64,000 bases of DNA. Source: Corinectria fuckeliana (taxonomy: Eukaryota; Ascomycota; Sordariomycetes; Hypocreales; Nectriaceae). A program made the position numbers and the translations under genes. Location: assembly GCA_019137255.1 (NCBI GenBank), contig WPDH01000066.1, forward strand, positions 186,001 to 250,000, written 5' to 3'. The notes under the pieces were generated by a model. That model saw nothing but the letters and a program-made list of their open reading frames with translations. It did no database searches and had not been told where the DNA came from. Below, one piece after another: positions 12,521 to 25,248 of this stretch (position 1 is the first letter of the stretch; each line of letters starts with the position of its first letter).

Positions 12521-14129
12521 CTATTGTTTGAGGTAGGTATGCGAGCCGCGTTCTAAGACGTCTATCGTCATGCCGACTTCGATCCACGACTCGAGCTCTC
12601 CGGGGTTCGCGGCATGGGGGAACATGGGGCAGAGTTGCATCCCCAAGCACCCTGACTTGGGCGCTCCCTCGTCAACATCGCGGAACTTCCTGAGCGAGCG
12701 GTCGGGCTCGACCTTGTGACGGAGGCCGGTATCTGGGTCGACGTTGGGCAGTTTGCAGCTGGACGCGGTCAGTTGGTTCGTGTTCCGGGCCATTAGTTGG
12801 CATATAGATAGATTAGAGATGCACTACTCACCGAACGGTTCGGCACACGACGTCGAAGTCGCACTCCTCGTTGGTTGACGGATGTTTGAGGTTGATGACC
12901 TGCCAGGTTTCCTCCGCGTAGGGCTCAGTCCCGGTGACTTGCTTACTGTTAGTCTTTGAGGCTCGGGCGATCAGATGGAGGACGGGGGGGGTGGCGCACC
13001 AATGATGTTGGGCCGGAATCGACGTGCGTCGAGTCCCTTCGTTGTCTTGTCCTTGAGGATTAGGGTGTCGAGGTCCTGCATGTTGGTCAAGCTGAACAGG
13101 TGGAGGGGATACTGTCGGTTTGTGAGCCGAGCAATTACTCTCTGAAACAGGCTTGTAGAAAAAAGCACTTACGGCATCTTGGAAGTTCACAGTAGGCTGA
13201 TAACCAAGCACGCTTTTTGGCTGCGCACTGCGGAAGACCTCTCTCTGGTTCAGTAGGTCCATCCTGAACAACCCAAGGCGATGCTTAACGCCCAGGTACC
13301 GAGTCAGCTCGGCGGGCATCTCTGCTCCAACGTTGAGCGCGAACGTCGTGTCCTTCCAGATCTTGACGTCTGCGAAGGTGTAGCCGCGGGCCTTGATCTC
13401 CTGGCTGGAGGGGAACGAGACGGGCAACATGAACTCCCTCTCCGGCTGGGCTTGGAGGCCGCGGCTGATCTTTGCCGTCGCCCGCTGCACCAGGCCTCGT
13501 GGGCCGGGGTCGGTCCACGGGAACCTCACCACCAAGAAGGCGTCGTCCACCTTGCCCAGCTGCCTGCTCGTCTTTGCCGAGTCCGGGACCCAGAGGTCGA
13601 CCTCGACGTTGGCCAGGAGAGGGAGCTGCCTCTGGGTCAGAAACTCCCACACGGGCTTCGTCGTCGTCGTCGTCTGCTGGTCCCCGGAAGAGGAGGCGGA
13701 GGCGGAGGCGGGAGTCCGCAGCTGGGCAAAGGTGTACAGGCGGTCGTACTCGAGCCCCGCGGGCAGCACCCTGCTGCGGGCCAGCTCGATGCCCCTGCAC
13801 GACTCGACGGGGTAGATGAAGAGGCTCTGGACCTTGGCCGGCCGGCCGGGCCGGGCGCGATGGACGGGCGACAACTGGTCCCGGAGGTTGGTACGCTGGG
13901 GCGGCAGGCCGACGCGGGAGTGGGTCTGGCCGAGGGCGTCGCCGCGCTCGACGGGGACGGGCGGGAAGAGGATCAAGACGGGGACGAAGAAGGCGACGAG
14001 GGTGACGACGAGAAGGACGAGCGAGACGGCGTCGAGCCGCGCTGCAGACTCCGGCAAGGTCGTCGTCAGGTCGCCGAGCCCTTGGACGAGGGCGGAGCCA
14101 TGCGCGGCGTCTGCGAGCTGGCTCTGCAT
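12521..14129 (-). CDS. MOSC-domain molybdenum-cofactor protein, mARC-like, membrane anchored
   Basis: Exons are 14129-13173, 13111-13000, 12937-12832 and 12758-12521, giving 470 aa. One hydrophobic span lies near residues 34-58 (VSLVLLVVTLVAFFVPVLIL). A MOSC N-terminal beta-barrel starts at VQSLFIYPVESCRGIEL. The MOSC core follows: ARRFRPNIIGV, then the hallmark CRTVRCKLPNVDPDTG (its first Cys is the usual cofactor-thiolate position), then GCLGMQL. The motif is assembled correctly only by the exon joins given. The third exon needs an AAG acceptor (12940-12938), because the nearer CAG would break the frame and lies almost on the branch site. Family members reduce N-hydroxylated compounds using cytochrome b5 and its reductase, usually on the outer mitochondrial membrane. 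The substrate here is unknown. The N-terminal region before residue 90 is longer and more charged than in animal mARC. Confidence 0.9.
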
Positions 14130-17100
14130 GCCTAGACGCCCGGGGGAGGGGGCTTTTGGCTTCTGACGGCTGCGAATGCGAATGGATGGTGGGTGGGATT
14201 GGCGATGAAGAGGATTACCCTGCTTGCTTTTCTTTTGGGGGGTTCGCTGTTGCTTCTGAGGCCAGTTAGTTTAGTTGAGTTGCCAGATGTCAGTCGTCAG
14301 AAGTGAAGTCAAGTGAAGTGTTGTTCAACTTCGTATGTAATGTATTGAGTCGTCGGGCTGCTGGCTTGACGGGTTGAAAAGGCCTACTTCTTCTTCTTCT
14401 TCTCAAACACCAGCCGCGCCCCGTTCCCCTCGAAACGTCGGAGCGCCGTGGCCTGTGACTTGACAGGCCCAACGCTGTTCTATCACGTAGAAGGTACATA
14501 GAATCAAGTGGTTGTGACCAACTGCTGCAGGGTATCGATCCATGTACTGTACATACTGTAGCTCCGCATCATGGTGGGGAGAATGGAACGGTTCGCGCAG
14601 CATTAAGGTCCAGGGTAGTTTCGTTGCGACGATCGATTGATGCAATACTACGTACTAGTTACTTTGGGTACTTATGTCTCCACCACCTGTCAACTCTGGC
14701 TGCACAAGTTGACCCACGTACCTCCGTCTCGGCCTTCCTGTGCCATTTGTGTCGCCTGCGTCTGCATGCGGGAATTGCAGTCGTCGTCGTCGCTGTTGTC
14801 GTGTAAGTGTATATAAGTGGACAACGCGCAACGTGCAACTCTAAAAGTGCCAAGTGTTGTCGGTGTGCTCTTGTCAAGACTGACAGCATAGACCTACTTA
14901 TCGACTTGTTCCTGGTTGGGAAAATACGGCATTCGCACAAGCAGCTGGTTGGTAATGTGCGTGTCCCGTCAGCAACAATCTCGATGGTCCGTCCTCTTTT
15001 AAACCCCCTCCTCCTTTCATGCTGGTCTCAGTCCGAAACCTGCTTTCCAACAAGAGGCTGACCTACCAAGGTTCCCCAGAAAAGAGGAAAAGGTCTCAAG
15101 AGTTTCTGCTTCCTGCGTCCATCCCGTCTTCTAGGGCCGGCGGCCAATTATAGTTCAATTGCAGTGATCTGAAGCCTCTGACACGCACGAATCGGCAGGC
15201 GACAAGGCGGTCAACTATATCCCCCGGTCCTGCAAAGTATCTATGGTTGACATGGCAAAATGATTGTTTCGATATCTGCAAGCGGATGACACCTCAGCTG
15301 AACTAGGATCAAGACTTTCACTGATACAAAAGAGACCCAATAAACAGTCGACACATAGCCTCGCCACATAACTGTAATCGCATGGCCCTAAAAATGATCT
15401 GTCTGCTCTGATAGATCCGAAGACCATGGCCGTCCCATGTCCCGAGTCGATCTGCTTAAAAGCGAAAGTGAGAATGCAAAACCTTTTGCTTAAGGGTAGG
15501 GACGAGGCCGGTTACATCGGGACGGATTTCCGCCAAGCCGCAGTCGGCTCTGTTAGGTTAGCCAGGTATCTATGTAGATATGCCCTCTCTCAGCTCTGTG
15601 CAGCCACGAGAGGATCAGGGTAGCGATCCCGCATTGATCGTCCCGAGGCTGCCGAAGGGAAACCACCCGCAACCACCATTTCCAGTTCCCGTCACGTTTC
15701 CGTTGACTGACTCGCGGAATACCAGGGACGGAGGGGTACGGTACGACGGGATACAGGTCTCGATGCCGTGACCAACTAACATGGATGGTCAGCAATTGGG
15801 GGATGAGACAGGGAAGACCTTCTCAAGCATGCAGTGCAGTCAGTGTCCGAACAAGCAAACGGTCTTGTACGAGGTATCTAACTTTACTGCGGATGCCGGT
15901 GGCTGGCGGGGCCGCGGTGATCTCGACATGTACAGTAATTAATTACCTGTTCATGCTAGCGAAATCTCACATGACCAGACGGAGTGCGGAAGGGCCAAAA
16001 ATAGGTACATCCGTGGCATGTACTCCCCCCGCTTGCGCGGAATGGCTGTTGGGGTGAGCCATGAGGTCCTCGAATGGCGGCAGTCCGTTCTCGTTCTGGG
16101 TTCACTGTTGACTGGTTGACTGGGAGGTCCACGCAAGGCAGGGCTGGACGGCAGAAGACATCCAGCCAACCAGTCAGTGCTATGTACATATGCACTTCAC
16201 AGGAGGGCTGAGGAGCCTAGGAGTTGGAGGTGGGGGCGGGTGGCCACAAGCCAGTCTGCAGGGCAGATCCTGGGAGATTGGAGGAACGAGGCAAGACAGC
16301 GGCGTCAGTTATGCAACGTCCGTCCGGGGCCCCTTCATCCCCCCCTTTCGACATGCGCTGCGCGAACTTGAAAGACCCTTGCCGTCTCGTCCAATGGGCA
16401 TCGAATTGTTCTTCTGGGGACGTCGTCGAAGGGAGCTATCTGGGCAACGGAGGCTGATACATATGTGTATGTACTATGTACTATGTAGGTAGTGCTATGT
16501 GCTAGGAAAGCAGGGTATGTAATCAGCATGCGGCCAAGGTACGGACCTGGAGGCAATATGTAATCAATAATGCAACATGTACTGTAGTTAATGGCTAGGT
16601 ATGTAGGCTGAATGGAGGACCGGGGTTGGAGGGAGATCCGTCAAGGATGCCTCGCCGGAGGGATGTGCCAGTTCCGCTTTGAGTCTTGGCCGCTCGGGGA
16701 GGTACACTAGGCCATCGAGACCCGTCATCGAGGAGCCCGCGCTGGCTGGCCGGCCACATAACTTACCCTTGCAAGACCTAAGAATAACAAACAACCTATA
16801 GAGCCTTCGACTTCCCTAATGTCCCCTTCATTCTTAGCAAGCCATCTTGAACACTGCTGTTTTGTTATCGTCAGCGGATAGTGTCAGAAGTCCACGGATC
16901 TAGACTAGTTACCTAGGCAGGCAGGCAGGTAGGTAGAGGAGGTGGTGCTGATGCATTCTGACGCATTCCATAACGCGCTCTTTACTTACTAGGTAGGTAA
17001 CTAGCTGTGTCTTCTCACCCTTCACACTCAGGGCTCAAACAGACTGAAAGCTTCTAGACCCCCGGCGGGATGCTTGACACACCCCCGGAGCTGGGTTTGA

Positions 17101-20100
17101 TGCCAAGACGACCGTCAGATTTCCACTTCCAGCCAGCCAGGGAGGGAGGCCCGGGAGTTGTCCCTCCACATCCTGGCTCTGGGTCCAAGCTGTCAAGCTG
17201 CTTCGGCCTGGCTGCTCTAGCGGCGCTGCGGCACGTCTCTCTGCCTCGTTCTGGCTGGCTGGAGCGCTTGCGGTCCCCACGCGTCCGGGTTCGTGGGAGA
17301 CGCCGGCGCCACTCCTAGCACCGTTCCAAAGCTGGTAGGATGGCGTTTTGCTTCCTGCCTACAGTAGTCAGGCCACCTCCACTCTTTACCATGTCGAGGT
17401 TGCAAATGGAGACGAACGATGCCGCTCTGCCCCTGGTCTTGGCGCACAGAAAACAGTGGCCAGTCGGTCGCGGCGCGCTCTGGTTGATGATGCTGAGATT
17501 CCCCCCCCTCCGAACTGAGATTGAAGATTTGCCCACGATCTCGGAAAACTCTGCCCGGCCCCTTATTTCTCCCTGTCTTCTCCCCTCGCATCTTTCCCCC
17601 TTGTGCAACAATAAGCCACCCCACCTTGTTCGAGGAGGGAAGGGGAAGGGGAGAGGACTCCCAAACCTCTAGATACTATTTACCTCGCCATCGCTCCTTC
17701 TATCTCCGCCGCCACATGCACTTGGACGTCTTTAAATTTGCCTCCTCGAGACCGTTCCACCCTCAAGCGTCACGCCACCAAGCACCTAAATGCTACTGAT
17801 GCGGCAAAGCAATCAGGCGCCAGTCGCGTTGGCCGTACCTCGTACTTGGCCCAATGAGCGACGCAGAAGGGAAAATAGCTACGGCTGATCCGACAAATAA
17901 AGATATCATCCAGCCTGTCTAGTCTTGAATTGGCTGCATCGACGACGGAGCCGCTGCCTTTCATGGGCCACACCCCCTTGGTCCTTTGGGGGACCATGCA
18001 GCGCAGCCGCCCGCGCACCGTGCACTCACGACCCGGGCTTATTTCATCGGTGTGTCAGGCTTCAAGATTGTCCGGATACCTTACAACCGGCTCCTCTTGT
18101 GGAGTCGAGTCTTCGCCAGACTGGTTCAGGTTGACCAGTCCAGCGAAGATCATCATGGTGTCAACATGACTTGTCATCTTGTGCCAGTACTGCTCTTGGA
18201 GACTTGGGCATCCGTTGTCCAGACGGACCAACAAGTAGATATTTACAGATATACTCAACTCGCCTGTCTTGTTTGCTGCTGCTGCTGACGTCGTTACAGA
18301 ACTGGGACGGACCGGGGCTTCGACGGGAAGCTCCCGATCCGTGCAACAAACGCATCTGTCATGGGACGCTTGCTTGTCCGTTTGCAGTACCCCCCCGCCC
18401 ACCTAGATTTACCAATGAAGCTTCCCCCAGAGTCATCTTGTTGATGGCGTCGAGCCCAAGTTTGGAATGCCACGTGAGATAAGACACCCATATCACCGTA
18501 CGTAAGGAAATGTTCTGATGTCTTGCAGATATCTCTTGCTTCCTGCGACTCCTATTAAGCTCCTTGCGGTATGCTGGCAGCATCATCAGATCTGCAAAAG
18601 GTTAGTTACTAATAAGTTAGTTTCCTCGGTAGCGCCCCAAAAATACATCACCTGCCAAGACTGCCTAAGGGGGGCTTGCTGAATCATTATTTGCTTGCTG
18701 CAGGATCCCAGTTCTGGTATGTCTTCTTCAACTTCCAACATCTTTCGTTTCTCATCGGGCCTGTGCCTCAAGTTGGTCCAAACTCTCCCTAGTGGCCAAT
18801 TAGGCCCAGACCATGAAACCTGGATCGAGGACGCTGGCCGGGTGAGCACATGCCTAGTCTAGGAACCGCATACGGATGGGGTTACTGCAAGTTGGCCGAT
18901 GTTTTCATCGGTCAGTGGAATGGCTTGGGGAATTTCCGTCTTCACCGGCCCTCCGCCTCCGGGCGTCCTCCGATCCGGCCGAGCATAACAAACTAATATT
19001 AACAATAGCATCTGCTGAAAATCGGGAATTGCCCGGAGTCGACGCTGCTACTGCCTGCTGGCGCTGTAGGTTGGTTCGCCGAGGTCAGAAAGTATAGACA
19101 TGTCGCCTGTCTGGTCGAAGTAACAACAAACGAAGGAAGCCCGCGACGGCCCACGAGTAGTGCCGGGAGTGGCAACTGACCCAAGCGTCCTGGCGCCGTT
19201 TGCCGTGTGGGTGGCTGTCACAAGTTGGGACGGACCCGGACGTTCTTGATCAACATGATCCTGCTTCTTAGCAGTACTAGCTCTCAAGATCCCGGCGCAG
19301 GGGACCCTATCAGATCGCCATCTATACCATGGGTGGGCCAGGGGGCCAGTGCTGCCGCGCCGGCGGTAAGCCCTCGCGCCCTGTATCGAGGAAGAAAGAG
19401 CTAAGCTATGTGTACAGTACTTTGTACGTGCTATGTAGCGCTGTCATAGCACGGAAAGCGGAGGGATGGATCATGGAGGTGAAGGGAGGTGATGGTGGGA
19501 CAGATCATGGTTGTAAAGATGGACACTAGGTGGATGGATGGAGCTCCACCGGGTCGTCGATGGCTTCTCACATCCTGGGGCTGGACACAAATCTGGGACC
19601 GACAAGCATGCCGTCTGACAGCAGACGCAAGGTTTGCATCAAACCCCCGGCCGCAGTGCTAACCCCCAAATGCACCCCCCAAAATGGTTGCATCACCGCC
19701 CGTTGGCGTGTTGGCCCTGTCAAGTAGCCCCTGGCCACGGTCATTCCCAAATGCCTTTCGGAGCTACGTACGAATACAAGCCCAGGCGCGCGGCCACCGA
19801 TGTGGGATGCCAAAACAGGCACCGGGGACGAACAAGCAGCTATCTACATCCTAGATATGTAGTAGCAGCTGCTCCGGCCCCGACGGACGCCACGGCGACC
19901 TGATCCACAATCCCGACAGAGACGTTCAGCCTGAGTCGGCCAACACCCTCGTGGCCCTGGGGCCGTTCGATGGGGCGGACATTTGAGGGCGGGGGGGGGG
20001 ACTATCCGTAAGCTGTTGGAAGAACAAGGGATGTTTGACGCCGTCAGTCCAGCCCTCCGGTTTGCTTTCCGCGGTCTTAAGCTCGTTTGGGACAAGCTCG

Positions 20101-20140
20101 ACTCTATCAGCTCCAGACTGACTACTGCAATGTACTATGT

Positions 20141-20158
20141 ACTACTACTACTACTACT
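20141..20158 (+). repeat. (ACT)6 microsatellite
   Basis: Six perfect ACT units follow the string TGTACTATGT. Confidence 0.9.
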
Positions 20159-20782
20159 AGGGCCTGTTACATACGATCCATCGTCATCTGAACGCCCCAG
20201 AGCCAGAGCCAGACGGGAGCCAACGAGTCCAGTGTCCCAGTGTCCCAGAATGGCCGGGATTGGCAACATGGAGCCCAAGGCAAGGAGCCCAAGATTTTGT
20301 CACAGTAAAAGTGTTGAATGGACAGGGACCTGGCAGCTCGGAGCTGGGGTGGTGCTCCTTTCCCCTCGAATCCTCAAGTCCTCCCCATCCAGTCGTCCCG
20401 TCTTCCAACCCTCCGTACCTGCTAACCCGCCATCCAGTTCCAGCCGCCTAGCCTACTACTAACTAAGGTCATATCCTTACTACTTCCGCCAGGGCCATCA
20501 CCTCTCCCCGGAGACCTACTTCGTACTCCCACTTATCACTTGTTAACCACACTCACTCATCATCGTTGTTTGATGTGTCTATTGATTGCTACTGCTCTGC
20601 TTTCACTACCACTGACACTGCCTCGTAGGGGCTTCATCATCGTTGTCGTCCTCACTGTCAATCCTCGTTGTAGACAACCACGGCCACTTGCACTACAGTA
20701 GAGGATCTTCACTCTCTCCTCCCTCTGAGACGCATCTGTCCTTGGTGGCTCCCACTATCCACCACCACCATCTCCCCCCTGC

Positions 20783-20807
20783 CACACACACACACACACA
20801 CACACAC
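20783..20807 (+). repeat. (CA)12 microsatellite
   Basis: Twelve perfect CA units plus a terminal C lie in a pyrimidine-rich region about 1.4 kb before the Zn2Cys6 start codon. Confidence 0.92.
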
Positions 20808-22209
20808 CCACACTCAGACACCTATTTCTCTCTTCTCTCGGCCGGCGTGTCTTCCGCACTTGCTTCTTACCCTGCTCAACTAACACACCCTCACCCCCCC
20901 TGACACGTTTATTCGTCCCATCCACTCATCTGCAGAGTCTCCAGCCCGGACCCGGACCCGAAACAAGGTACAAACAACAGCAACTGCAAATACTTACTAT
21001 TAGAGCTCTGCTCTCAACTCAACGACAACAACACCTACTTTGCTCCCCTGTTCCCGTTCCTCTCCTTGCTGTCACTGTCACCTCCACGTGCGCACTGTCC
21101 GCAATTAGTGGCCTGCCTGCCCCAGCTCAGTTGCCTGCCCGTGGCACGTTTCTGGTCACCAAAGAGGTCAAGCCTAGCTCTTGGCTGCCCCCCTCCCCGA
21201 GACCCGCGATCATCGACTTACGCCCGGCCAGGTCTACATGCAACAGCACTCTCCCGCAGAATACGACATCTCCAGGGTGCCTACCTTCACCCAACTGGGC
21301 CAACACTGACCCTGCCCTCGACCATTGTACTCCATCCCCGCTACCCTCAGACTCTGAATGAACACACCCTTGAGGCCCTGACCGGTTCTCGGAATACCAC
21401 CCAGCTTCTGCCCTACAAAGAGTCCTGAGGGATCTCCTGCTACGGTGTGACGGCCTGTGTCCTCTCCTCAGCCGCTGTACGTAGTAAGCCCTGCCGGCGT
21501 GGCAAGCCCTCGTCCTTGACCGGCACCTTGAAAGCCCCCACCACCAACAAGCAAAAGGCGCCCTTGCAACCCACGTTTCACTAACCTGCGGACATCTTGC
21601 CGCTTTTCTGGATCTATCCGCATGCCCAAGGGTCTCAACAGGCTCAACCTTGTGGCGTCCTTTTTTGATTCAGGCACTGGAAAGCTGTGGACTGTGTCAC
21701 ATATTGACACATTGACGTCCAGCAAGTCCCCCCCCTCTCCCCCTTCCCTCCACGCCCTTACCACTCCGCCGGTTCTCTACCAGGGTTGTTCACTATCGAC
21801 TGGGGATCGACCGTGGTCCTGGTTACTCACTTCTGCTGGCAGCAGACAGAAATTGGCAGCTGGCCCCTGGAATTCTCTACCCCTCGTCGACTCCGTCTCA
21901 TCGGATACTTTCCTTCGCCGCCGGGCCCTACTTGGCTTTCGATCCGGAGCTCATATATTCCTAGCTGCCCTTGGCAATCGACTTGTCCGAGTCGCGGTGT
22001 TGGTGCTGAACCGGAAACGTTTTGTCACGGGCGACCACTGGTCTCTGTGTTTCCGGCGCAGGCCCGTAGCGGTCGTGGTCCAACCAGTGCTACTTCTTCG
22101 GTAAGCATGCGAACATCGTTCTTGGCCCTGCGACCTCGCCAAAGCCGTTATTGAAAGAGTCTCGAAACACCTTAATTATTTGAGCGACTCGTGATTCACC
22201 TTTTTTACC

Positions 22210-24546
22210 ATGGGCGACTACTACCACCACTTCCTCTCCTCCATGTCTGGGGCGGGGATGAATCCCGTCAGCACCCCCGAAGACATGTTCGCACCGCAGA
22301 TGCATGGTCAGCCGGTTCCTATACAGTCAGCTCCAGTGACTGGCCCGTACCAGCAAATGGGATACTTCACAGGGTTCCCCGAGTCGATGATGTTTAACCC
22401 GTCCAAGCCACAACAAAAGACTCGAAGGAAGTCTGGCCCTGCAAGTGGAACAGGCATTGACCATGTAAAGCACCGCCGGACTCGCTCGGGTTGCTTCATG
22501 TGCCGGAGTCGGAGAGTCAAGGTTCGTATAAACCGCCCTCGGCGTCTTCGTGACAACGGCTAACATTGTTCAGTGCGACGAGACGCGGCCGATTTGCGAG
22601 CGTGGGTTTCAGGACATCTCCCGTCCTTGCAGCAGAAGCGCTAACTTCGACTAGGATGCAAGAAAGGCAATCGCGAGTGTGTTTACCCTGAGGCTGCCAA
22701 TGCAAAGGGCGGTGGTAAATCAAGGGACACATCCGGGTCGCAAACGAGCCCCTCGTCCTCGACTGCGGATGATGAAGAGGAGGAAGATGCAGAGCCAGAG
22801 AGCAGGCTCGAAACGATTGTAGACGATGAGGAATCCGAAGGCCAGGTACAAAAGACTTCCCGAGACTCGAAGATGACGGGACACCGACCTCCACCGCGTC
22901 AAAACTCCGAAGCCCTCTCACAAGGCAGTACGAAGAGTTCATCTCCTTCGACGGCAACAGCAACTCCTGTTAACCTGACGACTACCTCATATCCGTCCGC
23001 TGAATTCCCCCTCAACCTCGGATCACCTGACTGGTCACACCTTCCAGCCGATTTACAACGATGCCTCTCGCATTTCGTTGAGAACATGACAAACTATCAT
23101 TACTGCATCTCCCACGACTCGGACGAATTCTTCAAGACAATACTCCCCAGTGTAGCCCTTAGGCACGAGCCGCTACTCAACGCTTTGGTCGGATTTTCTG
23201 CCTACCACCTTACCCTTCAGGACCCAAACGGGAAGCTCCAGGACTTTTTGCAATACTACAACAGGAGTGTTATTTTGCTGTTGGGCACCCTGAAGCGGAA
23301 GGAAAAACACAGCGTGGCAACTCTCTTGACCATTCTGCAATTGGCCACAATAGAGGTATTCTGAGACGGAGGTGGCCTCCCGAGTGCGGCTCTGGGCTAA
23401 TATCTGGATTAGGAATACTTGGGCGATTGGGTCAACCTCATGGGCCACCAGAAGGCGGCATTCGAAATCCTCACCAGCATGTTCACGCCACAGACGGTTA
23501 TGCAGACTCCTATGGGGCGAATGTGTCTCCAATGGTACGCCCGTTTCGACAACTTTGTCGCTTTGATGGGAGGGTTCCCAACCGACTTGCCTCGCGAGTG
23601 GTTCGTCGCCATCGTGGAATTCAACCAATCTCAGATGGCGGCCCTTCCGGAAGAGCTGCGCTGGAAGATTGATGAATGGTCTGCGAGGCTTCGTCTGATA
23701 TCATATGACATGTCAATCTTGTTCTCGAGGGGCAGTCGAGGCCAAATATCCGCCGAGCAGTTCAACGTTGAGCACGATCAGTTGACCAAACTACTCGTGG
23801 AATGGAAGGAGAACAGAGACCCTGCAATGACGGACACCAGATACCTCGTCACCGATTTTCCGGCACCGCAATCTTCAGATCCCGACGATATTGTCGATCC
23901 ATACACCCCCGGAATCCTCTACAACCCCCCCCTATTCACGACGACGATGCTTTTCGCCGAATGGAACTCGATAATGGTTATGCACACGTGCCAGTCATCC
24001 AATATGACTCCCGAGATCTTGTTTGGAGAGTTGGGTCGGCTCGCGTACGTAACGTGCCAGTACTTTGAAAGTCTGGAACACTGGCCTTCTACCCCCAAGG
24101 GCGTCTTGATTCTCATTCAGGCGGGCATAGCCATTGCCGCGCTCTTTTTGCCCCAAGACCAACGCCATCACATGTGGTTTCGCCGAAAGTTTGCGTTGCT
24201 TGAAACGATGGGGTACGTTTGATGTTGCAGCACTACTGATACCTGCCCCTTTCTTGACTGCGGAAGCGAGACTAACGGGACTACCAGATACATCCACCCG
24301 CTTAGTCTTCGAACGAAAATGGCCGAATTGTTTCGAGAGCCATCATGCGTCCAGTGGTGGCTCCCCGACGGCGAACAGTTTAGCCCCGTGCTGCAGAGCG
24401 TTCGAAGCTTTGCCGACGAGCGAAACGCCGCCGCCGTGACAGCCCAGCAGGAAAACCTCCGGGAGGTCAGACATATCTTCGCAAAGCTGTCGTTGAATGC
24501 GCCAGATAGCGAATCATCCACCATGGGAGAAGGCCCGGCGACGTGA
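22210..24546 (+). CDS. Zn2Cys6 binuclear-cluster transcription factor, moc3-like
   Basis: Exons are 22210-22521, 22574-22601, 22655-23355, 23413-24212 and 24288-24546, giving 699 aa. The binuclear cluster is C95-x2-C98-x6-C105-x6-C112-x2-C115-x6-C122, preceded by the basic HRRTRSG. Two introns interrupt it, one just before C105 and one inside the Arg114 codon, which leaves a 28-nt exon. An acidic/Ser-rich linker (about 125-220) leads into an alpha-helical fungal-specific regulatory domain (PEELRWKIDEWSARLRLISY, and a long C-terminal helical half). The overall arrangement resembles proteins annotated as moc3-type C6 regulators. S. pombe moc3 is linked to sexual development and stress, but I infer no target here. 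The start is the first ATG of the open frame, in good context (accATGg). The gene sits downstream of the largest gene-free block of the window. Confidence 0.9.
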
Positions 24547-25248
24547 GGCCAGCGAGCGAAACACGGCAGCTTCAGCTGCTCTGTACGGAAAATCAAAGTG
24601 AACTGGGCTTTTAGGCCGGTCTTGCGTGATGACGCAGAGAGCTCAGGTCGAAAGAAACGAAACTATTGCACAGGCAGGCTACCCGAGAAACTCCCCCAAC
24701 AGCCGAGAAGACTAAACGCACCTCGGGGAGAGAGAGCTGTGCGCGGAATTACACGGTTACGCGTGCAAGGAAAGGAGTTTCTCAAGCCCAGTTGTAAGGG
24801 CAGGCCATACTGCGAGAATTGTGCAGAACTTCCTCACAACGACAATTTTTGAGGCTACACCACCGCATAAGAGAAGGCCACTGTTGGCAAAGTGAAACGG
24901 GCTGGCTGCTAAAGTTGCCTTCCCCGATATATATATTATCCCAAGTCTTACTCTCCGTCTTTGGGCGGCTGCGAGGTAGAAATGGTATAGACAGTGAATA
25001 GTAAAGAGACGCACTTTGGCGTCGGGACACCCCATACACACAAGTTTTGCGGAAAAAAAAAAGGAAAACTGTGCTCATTATTCATCTGCCGTGCTTCTTA
25101 GAAATGTCTTATATATGCGCCCTCGTATTTGAGGGGGATGCTATTATACACGGCTCAACTACAGTAGATGGACATCCAGCTCGCGTCTGACTCCCTGTTG
25201 TGCACACTCGCAATGAATAGAGAGGTATGTATAAACCCGCAACATCAC
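24547..25248. other. Convergent spacer, 702 bp
   Basis: This is the 3' flank of the Zn2Cys6 gene and of MOB3. It contains a short A-rich run near 25053 and nothing gene-like. Confidence 0.55.

Larger units (their letters stand above)
14130..22209. other. Long gene-free block (8.08 kb) upstream of the Zn2Cys6 regulator
   Basis: I find no reading frame here with recognisable protein similarity, splice-linked extension or domain. The many short ORFs overlap on both strands and look random. The block holds scattered TAGGTA and TACTATGTA patches (16465-16500, 16911-17001, 19405-19440, 20130-20160), a CA repeat, and from about 20480 onward a pyrimidine-rich stretch that looks like a long 5' leader of the 22210 gene. 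No tRNA or rRNA was recognised. Confidence 0.55.

Noticed and set aside
13281..14135. 284-codon open frame on the plus strand
   Set aside because: It lies exactly antisense to the first MOSC exon, whose opposite strand carries recognisable conserved motifs. It is a GC-rich shadow.
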